35,051 nucleotides of DNA from Novosphingobium sp. (GTDB taxonomy: Bacteria; Pseudomonadota; Alphaproteobacteria; Sphingomonadales; Sphingomonadaceae): the NCBI GenBank assembly GCA_031285165.1, contig JAITWR010000067.1:1-35051 (forward strand), read 5' to 3'. This document shows, piece after piece, positions 15,614-30,286 of the stretch. Each line of letters starts with the position of its first letter. Position 1 is the first letter of the stretch. The translations under genes and the position numbers were made by a program. The notes beneath the pieces are model-generated. The model was not told where the DNA came from, did no database searches, and worked only from the letters and a program-made list of their open reading frames with translations.

Positions 15614-15648
15614 TGACGGGTGCTCCTGCCGATCGGGGGCGCCCGTCA
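15614..15648. terminator. Terminator-like hairpin
   Basis: TGACGGGTGC pairs with GCGCCCGTCA (one G-U pair), with further pairing possible inside. It lies between the DUF2541-like and SHOCT genes, 60 bases after the first stop. No T-run follows (TAAAAC), so efficiency is doubtful. Confidence 0.4.
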
Positions 15649-15665
15649 TAAAACAGGGGGCTCGC

Positions 15666-16049
15666 ATGTTCTTTTTGCAGGAAGGGTTTTCCTATCGCAA
15701 TTTCCTGATGGATGCCGTTGCGATATTCTTCTTCGTGATATGGTTCTGGCTGTTCGTCACGATCGCCTCCGATCTGTTCCGGCGCCATGACATCGGCGGC
15801 GGGATAAAGGTGATCTGGGTGATATGCCTGATCGCGGTTCCCTATATTGCCGTCCTTGCGTACCTGCTTCTCCAGGGCAGGGGCATGGCAGAGCGCAGTG
15901 CGCAACGCTCGCAACACGCATTCGACGATCTCAGACGCACGATCGGGTTCAGTGTTGCGGATGAAATCGAAAAACTGGATCGGTTGAAACGGGCCGGATC
16001 CATAGATGACGCCGAATTTTCAAGGCTTCGTTCACGCTTGATCCAATAG
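15666..16049 (+). CDS. Membrane protein with PLDc_N-like helices and SHOCT domain
   Basis: A 127-residue protein with two transmembrane segments (about 15-33, AVAIFFFVIWFWLFVTIA, and 47-68) separated by DLFRRHDIGGGIKVIW, the pattern of the PLDc_N/short membrane module (D-I-x-R-R-x-D-x-x-G-x-x-K-x-x-W). The last 32 residues (ADEIEKLDRLKRAGSIDDAEF and on) form a SHOCT domain, a short C-terminal oligomerisation domain. Such proteins are common and mostly uncharacterised; some are stress-induced. GGGGG lies 8 bases before the ATG. Last gene of the small envelope-protein run. Confidence 0.85.
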   Translation: MFFLQEGFSYRNFLMDAVAIFFFVIWFWLFVTIASDLFRRHDIGGGIKVIWVICLIAVPYIAVLAYLLLQGRGMAERSAQRSQHAFDDLRRTIGFSVADEIEKLDRLKRAGSIDDAEFSRLRSRLIQ

Positions 16050-16491
16050 AATATAGTACCCGCATACAATATGCCAGGCCACCAGACAGGTTATGTTTCA
16101 CCATCATTGACCGATTATCGCCGAGTTTCAAGAAACGAGGAGAATCGCAATGTACGAATATGATCTATATTGTGTGGGGCGGGATTGACATCGGCAATCG
16201 AACGCCACAAGTGCGCGCCATGCGCAGTGGGGGCACATATCCGGCAAAAGGCTTGACCGCCCGATGGGCAGGGCCATACCCTCGCGCCTCGCTAAAACGA
16301 ATACTCTCAGGTGCCCGACACTCTCATGCATGCAGAGCGGTAGCCTGCGTGCTTGCGGCATCATGTCAGCGGTTTTCACCGGGACGCGGGTGAACGGGGC
16401 CGGATGCGATCCGGGCTCCGGCCTTGTCGTGCTGCGCCCTGCAAGGGCACACGCTTTTCAAACAAAAAACTGAGGTCAGGAAGGACTATAC
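16050..16491 (+). other. Intergenic region upstream of AT2
   Basis: 442 bases with no convincing long gene. The first part (16045-16175) is much more AT-rich than the surroundings and contains a strong ribosome site with a 12-codon frame (16150-16188). The rest is GC-rich and holds a short GCCCT-GCAA-GGGC hairpin near 16437-16449. AGGAAGGA (16478-16485) is the ribosome site for AT2. I could not place a confident promoter. Confidence 0.6.
16150..16188 (+). CDS. Possible 12-residue leader peptide
   Basis: GAGGAG (16137-16142) lies seven bases before ATG 16150, which opens MYEYDLYCVGRD and stops at TGA 16186. The ribosome site is among the best in the window, yet the frame is very short. It could be a leader peptide, the remnant of a lost gene, or chance. 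Confidence 0.25.
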   Translation: MYEYDLYCVGRD

Positions 16492-19400
16492 ATGGCAAAT
16501 GGCATCGCAACCCCGCCTGGCGGGGCCTGTCTTCATCGCGGTTCCGGCCGCAACGGCTTCGCGGCCCCTGCCAATCGTCCTCGTGCCGGCGCGTTGTTCC
16601 ATTCGACGGCGCTGATCGGCCTGCTTGCCGCGCTGCCGCTGGCGGCTCCCGCGCGGGCGCAGACTTACGTGGTGCCCAATGCTACCAACATCAACAACGC
16701 CACCACCACGCCCGCCAATAATTCGACGTTCCAGCTCGATGGTAACGCCGGCATCACGGCCCCGGTCATACTCGCTTCCATTGCCAGTGTCGGAAACGGG
16801 GGCACCGCGACCATCGACTTCGATGCTGCCAGCGGCAGCAGCACGATAACGGCTTCCCTTGGCGGAAAATTCGTTACGACCGGCACGAACCCCAACCAGA
16901 CCAGCGCCATCGTGAACCTCAAAGGAGGGGATTTCACCTTCACAGGGGTCGCGACGGGCAATGGCGGCGCCGGCGGCCTTTTCAGCACCGGCCGGAGCCT
17001 CGTCATCCACGCGCTCAACGGTTCGCTGACGATCCAGAACAGCAGCGTCACCAATACCGCCGGGGCCACCCAGGGCGGCGCTGTCAGTTCCACCGTACTC
17101 TCGATCGACAGTGCCGGCGGCGCCATCACGATCAAGGGCAACAGCGCCAACGGCACCGGCAGTGCAAACAGCTACGGCGGTGCGTTCTATTCAACCAGCA
17201 GCGTTACGGTAGGCAGCGCAACCAGCGGCGCGGTTCTCATGGAGGACAATCACGCAGGCACCAACACCTCCGTCACCGGGGAAGCCCAGGGCGGTGTGAT
17301 CAATGCGCAGGCGAATATCACGGTCGATAGTGCCAGCACGATCACGATCAGGGACAACACCGTCGCGAACGGCGTCACGAACTACGGCTCTGGCGGCGCA
17401 TTAACCTCTCAGATCGGCAATGTCACGATCGGCAGCGCCACCAGCGGCGCGGTCGATATCGAGAACAACCATGCCTACAGCAGATCACCCGCAGCCGGTG
17501 GCGCCGGCGGCGCGATCAAAACCTGGAACAACAACATCGTCGCGACCGCCGGCACCGTCACCGTGGACAGCGCCAGCGGCATCACGATCAAGGGCAATAC
17601 CGCCAGCAACGCCGGCGGCGCGATTTCCGCGGAGGGCGCCGTCATCATCGGCGCCTCCACCCACGGCGCGATCGCTATCGAGAACAACAGCGTCACAAAC
17701 GGAGACGGCGGCGCGATCGATGCGAAGCGCAACGTCACCATCGGCAATGCGGCCAGCACACTCACGCTCTCGCACAACATCGCTGGCAGCAACGGCGGTG
17801 CCATCTACGCTCACGGTGTTATCACAATCACCGCGGATGCCCTGACGGCGACCGACAATAGCGCCGGCAGTTCTTCGGGCGGCGCCATTGTGTCGGATTC
17901 GGCTAATGGCGGCGTGAGCATTACGGCCACCGCGGGTGATATTGTCTTGTCTCGCAACACCGCGGCTGTGAATGGCGGTGCAATCGCGTCGTTTACGGCG
18001 GGCGACGTCACCCTTGCCGCGGCCAACGGGCGCGTCGAATTCAGTGACAATACAGGCGACACGGGCGCCGGCGGAGCGATAAACGCCAGCAATGCCGTGA
18101 TCACCCTGACCGGCAAGGAGGTGGCGCTGACGGGCAATCGGTCAGGGACCAGCGGCGGCGCCATATTTGCATCTGCTTCATCCGGAAATCTGAGCGCGGT
18201 GAATATCGGCAATGCCGGCAGCATTGTCACGATCACCGGCAACACCGCAGGCTTGCTATTTTCGGGTGCCTTGGGCGGCGCGATTCTTTCAAGGGGTCCG
18301 GTGACTTTGACCGGCAGCACGATCGACGTGTCCGACAATCAGGCCGGCGCCAATGGCAGTGGCGGCGCGATTTATGTGAACGGAGGAAACCTGACGGTCA
18401 GCGGCGCCTTGACGGCCAATGCCAACAGGGCCGGCATAGACGGCGGCGCCTTTATCGTCGCCGCCGGTGACTTCCTCCAGGATGGCGGCGATGTTCGCAT
18501 GGGCGATACGGCCGCCAACAAAGCAAGCAACGGCTCTGGCGGCGCCATCTATGCCGGCAGCGATGTCAGCCTCGCGGCCACCTCGGGCAACGTGACGCTG
18601 GCCAACAATATTGCAGGCATTGACGGCGGCGCGATCTATGCAGACGGCGCGGTGAAACTCGGCAATGCGGCCGGCACACTCACGCTTTCCGGCAATACCG
18701 CCGCCGGCGGCAACGGCGGCGCCATCTACGCCGGCGCTAACGTGACCCTGTGGGGCACGGACATCAGCAACAACAGCGCAGCCGGCAATGGCGGCGCCAT
18801 CTACACAGCGGCTGACTTCACGCTCAACGCCACGACGGACGATACGGTCAACACCAACAGCGCCGGGCTTCTTGGCGGCGCGATCTATGCCGGCGGTAAT
18901 GTCACGCTGAACGCCACGAGCGGCTCCATCAGCTTTTCCGGCAACCGGCAGAACACCGCAACCACGGCGCAGGCCAACGCGATCTGGCTCGACAATACGG
19001 CGGCAAGCCCGGCCACGACGCTGACGCTCAATGCCGCCGGGCACGACATCGTCTTCCTCGACCCCGTCCAGAACAATGCCGCGAACGGCCTCGTCACCGT
19101 CACCGCCACGGGCGGCGGATCGGTAGGGTTCGACGGCTCCAATCCCGGCTACACGGCCGCCGATCGCTGGTCGCAGGTCTATGGCGACACCACCGTCGGG
19201 AACGGCACGACTTTCGCGGTGCGGGGCAACGCCGTCTATGGCGCGCTCGCAGCGGATGTCGAAGGCGCGGCGGGCGGATCGTCCTTCACGGTGAACAGCG
19301 GCGCAGTGCTCGCCGGTGGCATCATGGGTGAAGTACGGGCGGATACTTTCGCGCTGAACGGCGCCCTCAACATCGCGGGTGCCGCCGGGCCGGGAAGCTC

Positions 19401-20811
19401 CGGCGGCGGTTTCAGCACCTTTGCCGTGACCAGCGATGCCGTAAGCTTCGGTGATGGCAGCACCGTGCATTTCAACACCTACCTCAACGACGCCAGCGAA
19501 CAACTGACCGATCTTCTGGTGTTGAACCTGAACGGCACCGCGACGAGCGGAACGGCGGCCATCACCGTCACCAATGCCGGCGGCGGCGGCGGGCTGACAG
19601 AGGGCGACGGCATCAGGCTCGTCGATGTGGTCAATGGCACGTCGGACGGCGCGTTCGTCCTGAACGGCGACTATGTGACGACCACGGGCCAGCAGGCCGT
19701 GGTGGCCGGCGCCTATGCCTATGTGCTCTACCACGGCGGCAAGGCCGATCCGGGCGACGGCGACTGGTATCTGCGTTCGGAACTGAAGGACGATAATGGC
19801 GGCGGCGGCGAGGTGGTGCCGGCCTACAATCCCGGCACGCCGCTTTATGAAAGCTATGGTTCGGTCCTGCTGGGGATGAACGGCCTGCCGACCCTGCGCC
19901 AGCGGGTCGGTATGCGGGTCTGGACCGGGGGTAAGGCGGATACGGCGCGCAGCAGCGGCGTGTGGGGCCGGATCGACGGCAATTTCGGGCACTTCGGCCC
20001 CGACCATTCGACCACCGCCACCACGCGCGCGAACAACCGGGCCACGTTCAACCTCGGCGCCGACTTCACCCTGAACGAAGGCGACGATGGCTCGGCGCTG
20101 ATCGGCGGGATCAACGCCCGCTATGCCATCGACCGCACCGATGTCCGCTCGATCGAGGGCATGGGCCGGATCAAGACCAACGGCTATGGCCTGGGCGCGA
20201 CGCTGACCTGGTACGACGCCGGTGGCTTCTATGCCGATGCCCAGGCGCATTACGACTGGTATCGGAGCGATCTCGTCTCGCACACGGCGAACACCGTGAT
20301 GGCCGGCAACAACCATGGCCGCGGCTATGGCGCCTCGCTCGAACTGGGCTGGCAGACCAACCGCGACGGCAGGGTCAGGCTGACTCCGCAAGTGCAACTG
20401 ACCTGGTCGCACGTGGCTTTCGATGCGTTCGACGACGTGTTCGGCGCGCTCGTCTCGGGCGGCAGGGGCGAAAGCCTGCGCGGCCGGCTCGGCCTCGCGC
20501 TCGACCACGAAAGCAGCCGCACCGATGCCAGGGGCCGGCGCCAGGCCACGCACTTCTACATCGTGCCGAACCTTTATTACGAGTTCCTCGACGGCGCCCG
20601 GGCCATCGTCTCCGACGCTGACGGTGCCAATCCGGTCCGCTTCGTGAACCGCGAGGACCGGCTGTGGGGTGGTATCGGGATCGGCGGGATCAATAGCTGG
20701 AACGACAACCGCATCGCCCTGTTCGGCGAGGTCAACATGGACACCAGCCTCGACCACTTCGGCAAGTCACACAACCTCAACGCCCGCATCGGCGTCAGGA
20801 TCAACTGGTAA
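16492..20811 (+). CDS. Autotransporter AT2 with Pmp-like GGAI-repeat passenger
   Basis: A type Va surface protein of 1439 residues. The signal peptide is long (about 1-58), its hydrophobic core LIGLLAALPLAAPARAQT almost the same as in AT1. The passenger (about 60-1050) contains roughly twenty GGA[I/V/F/L] tetrads, most often GGAIYA, alternating with x-x-NNxAG or SGNTA segments, the pattern of the chlamydial polymorphic membrane protein (Pmp) repeat and a likely beta-helix. Then come the linker GGKADPGDGDWYLRSEL, a GGGG spacer, and a barrel (about 1110-1439) ending IGVRINW. AGGAAGGA supports ATG 16492. Function (adhesin or other) is inferred from class only. Confidence 0.93.
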   Translation: MANGIATPPGGACLHRGSGRNGFAAPANRPRAGALFHSTALIGLLAALPLAAPARAQTYVVPNATNINNATTTPANNSTFQLDGNAGITAPVILASIASVGNGGTATIDFDAASGSSTITASLGGKFVTTGTNPNQTSAIVNLKGGDFTFTGVATGNGGAGGLFSTGRSLVIHALNGSLTIQNSSVTNTAGATQGGAVSSTVLSIDSAGGAITIKGNSANGTGSANSYGGAFYSTSSVTVGSATSGAVLMEDNHAGTNTSVTGEAQGGVINAQANITVDSASTITIRDNTVANGVTNYGSGGALTSQIGNVTIGSATSGAVDIENNHAYSRSPAAGGAGGAIKTWNNNIVATAGTVTVDSASGITIKGNTASNAGGAISAEGAVIIGASTHGAIAIENNSVTNGDGGAIDAKRNVTIGNAASTLTLSHNIAGSNGGAIYAHGVITITADALTATDNSAGSSSGGAIVSDSANGGVSITATAGDIVLSRNTAAVNGGAIASFTAGDVTLAAANGRVEFSDNTGDTGAGGAINASNAVITLTGKEVALTGNRSGTSGGAIFASASSGNLSAVNIGNAGSIVTITGNTAGLLFSGALGGAILSRGPVTLTGSTIDVSDNQAGANGSGGAIYVNGGNLTVSGALTANANRAGIDGGAFIVAAGDFLQDGGDVRMGDTAANKASNGSGGAIYAGSDVSLAATSGNVTLANNIAGIDGGAIYADGAVKLGNAAGTLTLSGNTAAGGNGGAIYAGANVTLWGTDISNNSAAGNGGAIYTAADFTLNATTDDTVNTNSAGLLGGAIYAGGNVTLNATSGSISFSGNRQNTATTAQANAIWLDNTAASPATTLTLNAAGHDIVFLDPVQNNAANGLVTVTATGGGSVGFDGSNPGYTAADRWSQVYGDTTVGNGTTFAVRGNAVYGALAADVEGAAGGSSFTVNSGAVLAGGIMGEVRADTFALNGALNIAGAAGPGSSGGGFSTFAVTSDAVSFGDGSTVHFNTYLNDASEQLTDLLVLNLNGTATSGTAAITVTNAGGGGGLTEGDGIRLVDVVNGTSDGAFVLNGDYVTTTGQQAVVAGAYAYVLYHGGKADPGDGDWYLRSELKDDNGGGGEVVPAYNPGTPLYESYGSVLLGMNGLPTLRQRVGMRVWTGGKADTARSSGVWGRIDGNFGHFGPDHSTTATTRANNRATFNLGADFTLNEGDDGSALIGGINARYAIDRTDVRSIEGMGRIKTNGYGLGATLTWYDAGGFYADAQAHYDWYRSDLVSHTANTVMAGNNHGRGYGASLELGWQTNRDGRVRLTPQVQLTWSHVAFDAFDDVFGALVSGGRGESLRGRLGLALDHESSRTDARGRRQATHFYIVPNLYYEFLDGARAIVSDADGANPVRFVNREDRLWGGIGIGGINSWNDNRIALFGEVNMDTSLDHFGKSHNLNARIGVRINW

Positions 20812-20824
20812 GGCGCAACGGATG

Positions 20825-20863
20825 ACGGCGCGGTTCCCGCTCCACAGAGCGGTATCGCGCCGT
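20825..20863. terminator. Bipartite hairpin between convergent AT2 and maoC-like genes
   Basis: ACGGCGCG (20825-20832) pairs with CGCGCCGT (20856-20863), and inside it CCGCTC (20837-20842) pairs with GAGCGG (20847-20852) around CACA. It starts 13 bases after the AT2 stop and is 28 bases from the stop of the opposing gene. No T-run; a two-way terminator or 3'-end stabiliser is likely. Confidence 0.6.
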
Positions 20864-20891
20864 CCGCCCTTATCCGGGCACTTTCCCGATC

Positions 20892-21335
20892 TCAGGTGAA
20901 ATGCTGGAAGATCCATTCCGCCAGCAGTGCGGGCTTGTCCTCGCCTTCGATCTCGATCGTGGCCTCGACCGTCTGCTGCCACTGGCCGGGGCGCTTCTCG
21001 GCCAGTTCGACCAGCCTGAACCGGCCGCGGATGCGTTTGCCCGATTTCACCGGCGCCAGGAAGCGCAGCTTGTTGAAGCCGTAGTTGACGCTCATGGCGA
21101 CAGCGGGCTTGTCGATCGCGGCTTCCATCATCGCCGCCAGCATCGAGACGGTGAGGAAGCCGTGGGCGATCGTCCCGCCGAACGGAGACGCCTTCGCCGC
21201 TTCGGGATCGACGTGGATAAACTGGTGATCCTCGGTCGTGTCCGCGAAACGGTCTATCCGCGCCTGGTCCATGACATACCAGCCGGATGTTCCGATCACT
21301 TCGCCCACTTTCGTCTGCAAGTCCTCAAGCTTCAT
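20892..21335 (-). CDS. MaoC-type (R)-hydratase/dehydratase family protein
   Basis: A 147-residue hot-dog-fold protein. MaoC-type hydratases add water to enoyl-CoA. The active-site pair is at D36 and H41 ([15 protein letters not shown]), followed by the conserved [14 protein letters not shown] segment (about 51-64). [13 protein letters not shown] is also typical. The ATG at 21335 has AAGGAGCGG upstream at good spacing. The substrate is unknown; with the thiolase/DUF35 pair 7 kb away it hints at CoA-ester metabolism but there is no operon link. Divergent from gltB. Confidence 0.92.
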   Translation of the reverse strand: MKLEDLQTKVGEVIGTSGWYVMDQARIDRFADTTEDHQFIHVDPEAAKASPFGGTIAHGFLTVSMLAAMMEAAIDKPAVAMSVNYGFNKLRFLAPVKSGKRIRGRFRLVELAEKRPGQWQQTVEATIEIEGEDKPALLAEWIFQHFT

Positions 21336-21483
21336 CGTCGCCGCTCCTTCGCACCTTCGCTTTGCCGGTCATGGACCAAGCGCGCGCGCGGTGCAACGCG
21401 GGGCCTGTACGGGAAAGGGCGCCTTTCATGCCGCGCCCCCGGAAACCCGGCAAAACCCGCCGTTCGCGCGGGTTCCGGCATGT

Positions 21484-21516
21484 TGCAGCCGCGAACTTTT
21501 GTGTTCGCGGTTGCAA
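21484..21516 (+). promoter_or_regulatory. Strong hairpin in the region upstream of gltB
   Basis: TTGCAGCCGCGAAC (21483/84-21496) pairs with GTTCGCGGTTGCAA (21503-21516) around a TTTTGT loop, about 14 bp with a single G-U pair. It lies about 107 bases before the proposed gltB start. It is followed by AAAAAC rather than a T-run, so it is not an ordinary terminator for rightward transcription. It could be a leader structure or an operator. Confidence 0.45.
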
Positions 21517-21622
21517 AAACACCCTGCTGTCGTCATGGGCGATTTTCGCGTTCCTGCGCCGCTTTTATACGGCAGGTGAGTCGCGTTCACGGTCCGGCGT
21601 TCCGCGGAAAAGAAGGAATCCG

Positions 21623-26299
<4,677 letters not shown>

Positions 26300-26359
26300 T
26301 CGATTTGAAAGCCCTTCGCCGTCATGGCGAGCGAACGGGCGGGTTAAGGACGGATTGGA

Positions 26360-27808
<1,449 letters not shown>

Positions 27809-27843
27809 TCCCCCGGCCGGCCCGGCTCTTTCGTCACAGCCTC

Positions 27844-28269
27844 TCAGGCCCGTTCGAACACCGGCAGCCTGAATGTCCCGGCCGCATCCCCGGCATCGAT
27901 GAAGCCGACTTGCACCGGCATGTCGGGAGTGATGTCCTGCCGGCCGAAACCTTGCGGATTGCTGACGAACAGCGGCCCTTCTTCCAGCTCGACCAGGATC
28001 GTGTCGTAGGGCAAGGGCATCAGGCCGCGGTAGTAGTCACGCTCGAACGTGGTCCAGCTCACCACCTTGCCACGGCCCGAGACGCGCTCCCAGGTGAACG
28101 CACGCGCATCGCAGCATTCGCATTTGCGCACCACCGGCCAGGCGAGATGGCCGCAACCGTCGCAGCGCTGCAAGCGCAGTTCGCCCTTGCCGCACCATTC
28201 CCAGAAAGTGTCGTGCGGGGGGCCGAGCGTGCGATCCGGTCTTTTTTCGGCGGGTCTTTTCCCGGTCAT
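27844..28269 (-). CDS. Zn-ribbon/OB-fold (DUF35) thiolase partner protein
   Basis: A 141-residue protein with an N-terminal helix, a rubredoxin-like zinc ribbon (RCDGCGH ... KCECCDAR, two CxxC pairs) and a C-terminal OB fold (KVVSWTTFERDYY ... PYDTILVELEEGPLFVSN), the standard DUF35 arrangement. Such proteins (for example ChsH2) pair with Ltp-type thiolases or aldolases in CoA-ester pathways such as side-chain degradation. ATG 28269 overlaps the thiolase stop as ATGA, so the two are translated together; a TTG two codons earlier is less likely. The substrate is not evident. Confidence 0.92.
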   Translation of the reverse strand: MTGKRPAEKRPDRTLGPPHDTFWEWCGKGELRLQRCDGCGHLAWPVVRKCECCDARAFTWERVSGRGKVVSWTTFERDYYRGLMPLPYDTILVELEEGPLFVSNPQGFGRQDITPDMPVQVGFIDAGDAAGTFRLPVFERA

Positions 28270-29516
28270 GCGCAATCTCCGCGGATATAGACGATGGGGT
28301 GGGCCTGGTCGGTCTGGGCGAGCGAGGTCATCGACACCCGGATGCCCGGCACCTGGTATTGCCCGGCCTCGTGGCGCAACTGGCGCACGGCTTCGGCCAC
28401 CTGGCTCCAGCCCTGCATGTAGGCATGGCTGAGATTGCCGCCGGCGGTATTGGTCGGGATGCGGCCGCCCACGGTCATCTGCCCGTCGCGGCAGAAGGCG
28501 AGTCCGGTGCCCGGCGCGGTGAAGCCATAACCCTCGACCTGGTTGACGAGGTGCATGCTCGAAGCGTCGTAGCCCTCGAAATGCCGGATGTCGGCAAGGC
28601 TCACGCCCGCCATGGCCAGCGCCTCGCCGCCCGCCTGCTGCAATTGCGGGCGAAGCTGCTCGCGCACCATGGTGTGCAGCTTGTTCCGCCTGATCTTCGC
28701 CCAGCTCCAGCCGGCGACATCGACCGGCACATGCCTGAGCCCGCGCGCCATGTCGGCGCGGCGGACGATCAGGCAGACCGCGCCGTCGTTGACGATGCAG
28801 ATGTCGAACAGGTGCAGCGGCCGGACGATGTAGCGCGAGGCGAGATAGTCATCGAGCGTCAGTTCCCTGGTCATCACCGCACTGGCCTGCGCCCGCGCAT
28901 GTTCGCGGACCTGACGGGCGACTTCGTACAGATCCTGCTCGCGCGCGCCGTATTTCCACTGGTAGTGGGCGAAAATCATCGCCCAGTGCGCCGCCTGCGA
29001 ACTCCAGCCCCAGGGGTGGAAATAGTAATAGGATGCCGGCGCGCCGCCTTCGCCGTCGGCATCGCCGCCGCCGCCGGTTTCGTGCGTCATGCCGCCGAAC
29101 AGCCGTCCGGCGCTGCGCGAGGCGACGGCGAAGACCATGGCGATCGTGTCGGCCTTGCCTGCGGCGATCGCGGCGCAGGCGACGGGCAGCGGACCGGCCA
29201 TGATATTGCCGTTGGCCAGGCAGAAGCGGGCGTTCACGCCCAGCATTTTCGCCACGTCCCCGGCCGGCGGGCCGCCATAGGTGAACGAAGTCGTCACTCC
29301 GTCGATATCCTCGCGGTCGAGGCCGGAATCGGCCAGTGCCCGTTCGAAAGCGGTGGTGAGCAGCTTTTCCTCGGTCGGCGCCTCCCAGCCCTCGGGCCGC
29401 TTGCGCTCGGCCTGATAGTCCGCACCGTAGTCGGTTTCGCCGATGCCGACGATCGAGGCCTTGCGGCTGAACGCGCGGTCCGGCGGCGGCATCGTGATGG
29501 CGCCATACCCTGCCAT
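28266..29516 (-). CDS. SCP-x/Ltp-type thiolase family protein
   Basis: A 416-residue thiolase-fold protein of the lipid-transfer/SCP-x group. It opens with SRKASIVGIGETDYG, and the C-terminal half has HFEGYDASSMHLVNQVEGYG and GGRIPTNTAGGNLSHAYMQG, both typical of the group. At the place where ordinary thiolases carry the nucleophilic cysteine I read ANGNIMAGPLPVACAAIAAG, with no cysteine in the expected slot, so it may act as an aldolase-type or non-thiolytic member like Ltp2. ATG 29516 is preferred to a longer frame; GAAGG lies about 11 bases upstream. It is coupled to the DUF35 gene. Confidence 0.88.
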   Translation of the reverse strand: MAGYGAITMPPPDRAFSRKASIVGIGETDYGADYQAERKRPEGWEAPTEEKLLTTAFERALADSGLDREDIDGVTTSFTYGGPPAGDVAKMLGVNARFCLANGNIMAGPLPVACAAIAAGKADTIAMVFAVASRSAGRLFGGMTHETGGGGDADGEGGAPASYYYFHPWGWSSQAAHWAMIFAHYQWKYGAREQDLYEVARQVREHARAQASAVMTRELTLDDYLASRYIVRPLHLFDICIVNDGAVCLIVRRADMARGLRHVPVDVAGWSWAKIRRNKLHTMVREQLRPQLQQAGGEALAMAGVSLADIRHFEGYDASSMHLVNQVEGYGFTAPGTGLAFCRDGQMTVGGRIPTNTAGGNLSHAYMQGWSQVAEAVRQLRHEAGQYQVPGIRVSMTSLAQTDQAHPIVYIRGDCA

Positions 29517-29730
29517 GTCGGATGATCCCTTCCTCTTGCAGCGAGGCCGGCCCGGCATCGCTCATGCCCGGCCGCCCGTGGAGCAGAATGTGCCGGATGG
29601 CGCATTTCCGCCAGACTTATATCGGGGTGCGCTGCGGAAACGGCCGATCGAATATCGGTCACGCGTGCCCGGTATTTGATCACGGCCGTCGGGCCGCGAT
29701 CCCCCGGAAGATCGCATTCACCCGGGCAGC

Positions 29731-29747
29731 CGCACGGGCATCGTGCG
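29731..29747. promoter_or_regulatory. NtrC-like binding dyad
   Basis: CGCACGGGCATCGTGCG contains GCAC-N7-GTGC, the half-site spacing of the NtrC consensus (TGCACCN5GGTGCA). Its centre is about 130 bp upstream of the predicted start, the usual enhancer distance. Only one copy was found, so the assignment is moderate. Confidence 0.5.
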
Positions 29748-29778
29748 ATTTGCCACTTTTTATGCCCGCCGAATTTTA

Positions 29779-29791
29779 TAACTTTTTGATA
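29779..29791 (-). promoter_or_regulatory. IHF binding site
   Basis: TAACTTTTTGATA is a full match to the IHF consensus (WATCAANNNNTTR, read on the minus strand) inside an AT-rich strip (29771-29815). It lies between the NtrC-like dyad and the sigma-54 promoter, where IHF bends DNA to let the activator touch the polymerase. Confidence 0.65.
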
Positions 29792-29808
29792 TAAAATAAT
29801 ATTTATGA

Positions 29809-30279
<471 letters not shown>

Positions 30280-30286
30280 TCCTCCT

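Noticed and set aside
15601..15651. 16-codon frame (ATG 15601 to TAA) before the SHOCT gene
   Set aside because: No ribosome site, and its bases are those of a terminator-like hairpin, which explains them better.
16253..16281. TTGACC ... ATACCC as a sigma-70 promoter for AT2
   Set aside because: Spacing of 17 fits, but the -10 matches poorly and such pairs are common by chance.
16160..16393. 77-codon frame in the AT2 upstream region
   Set aside because: No ribosome site, no recognisable domain and mixed codon choice; I treat it as chance.
17000..19000. Regular GGCGGCGCCATCTAYG repeats seen as a possible CRISPR-like array
   Set aside because: They are in frame, imperfect and code for the GGAIY tetrads of the AT2 passenger; spacers are also related to each other.
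18289..20757. Long open frame (about 822 codons) antisense to AT2
   Set aside because: Same cause; the product is low-complexity Ala/Gly/Arg/Asp/Val sequence without any motif, opposite a clear barrel domain.
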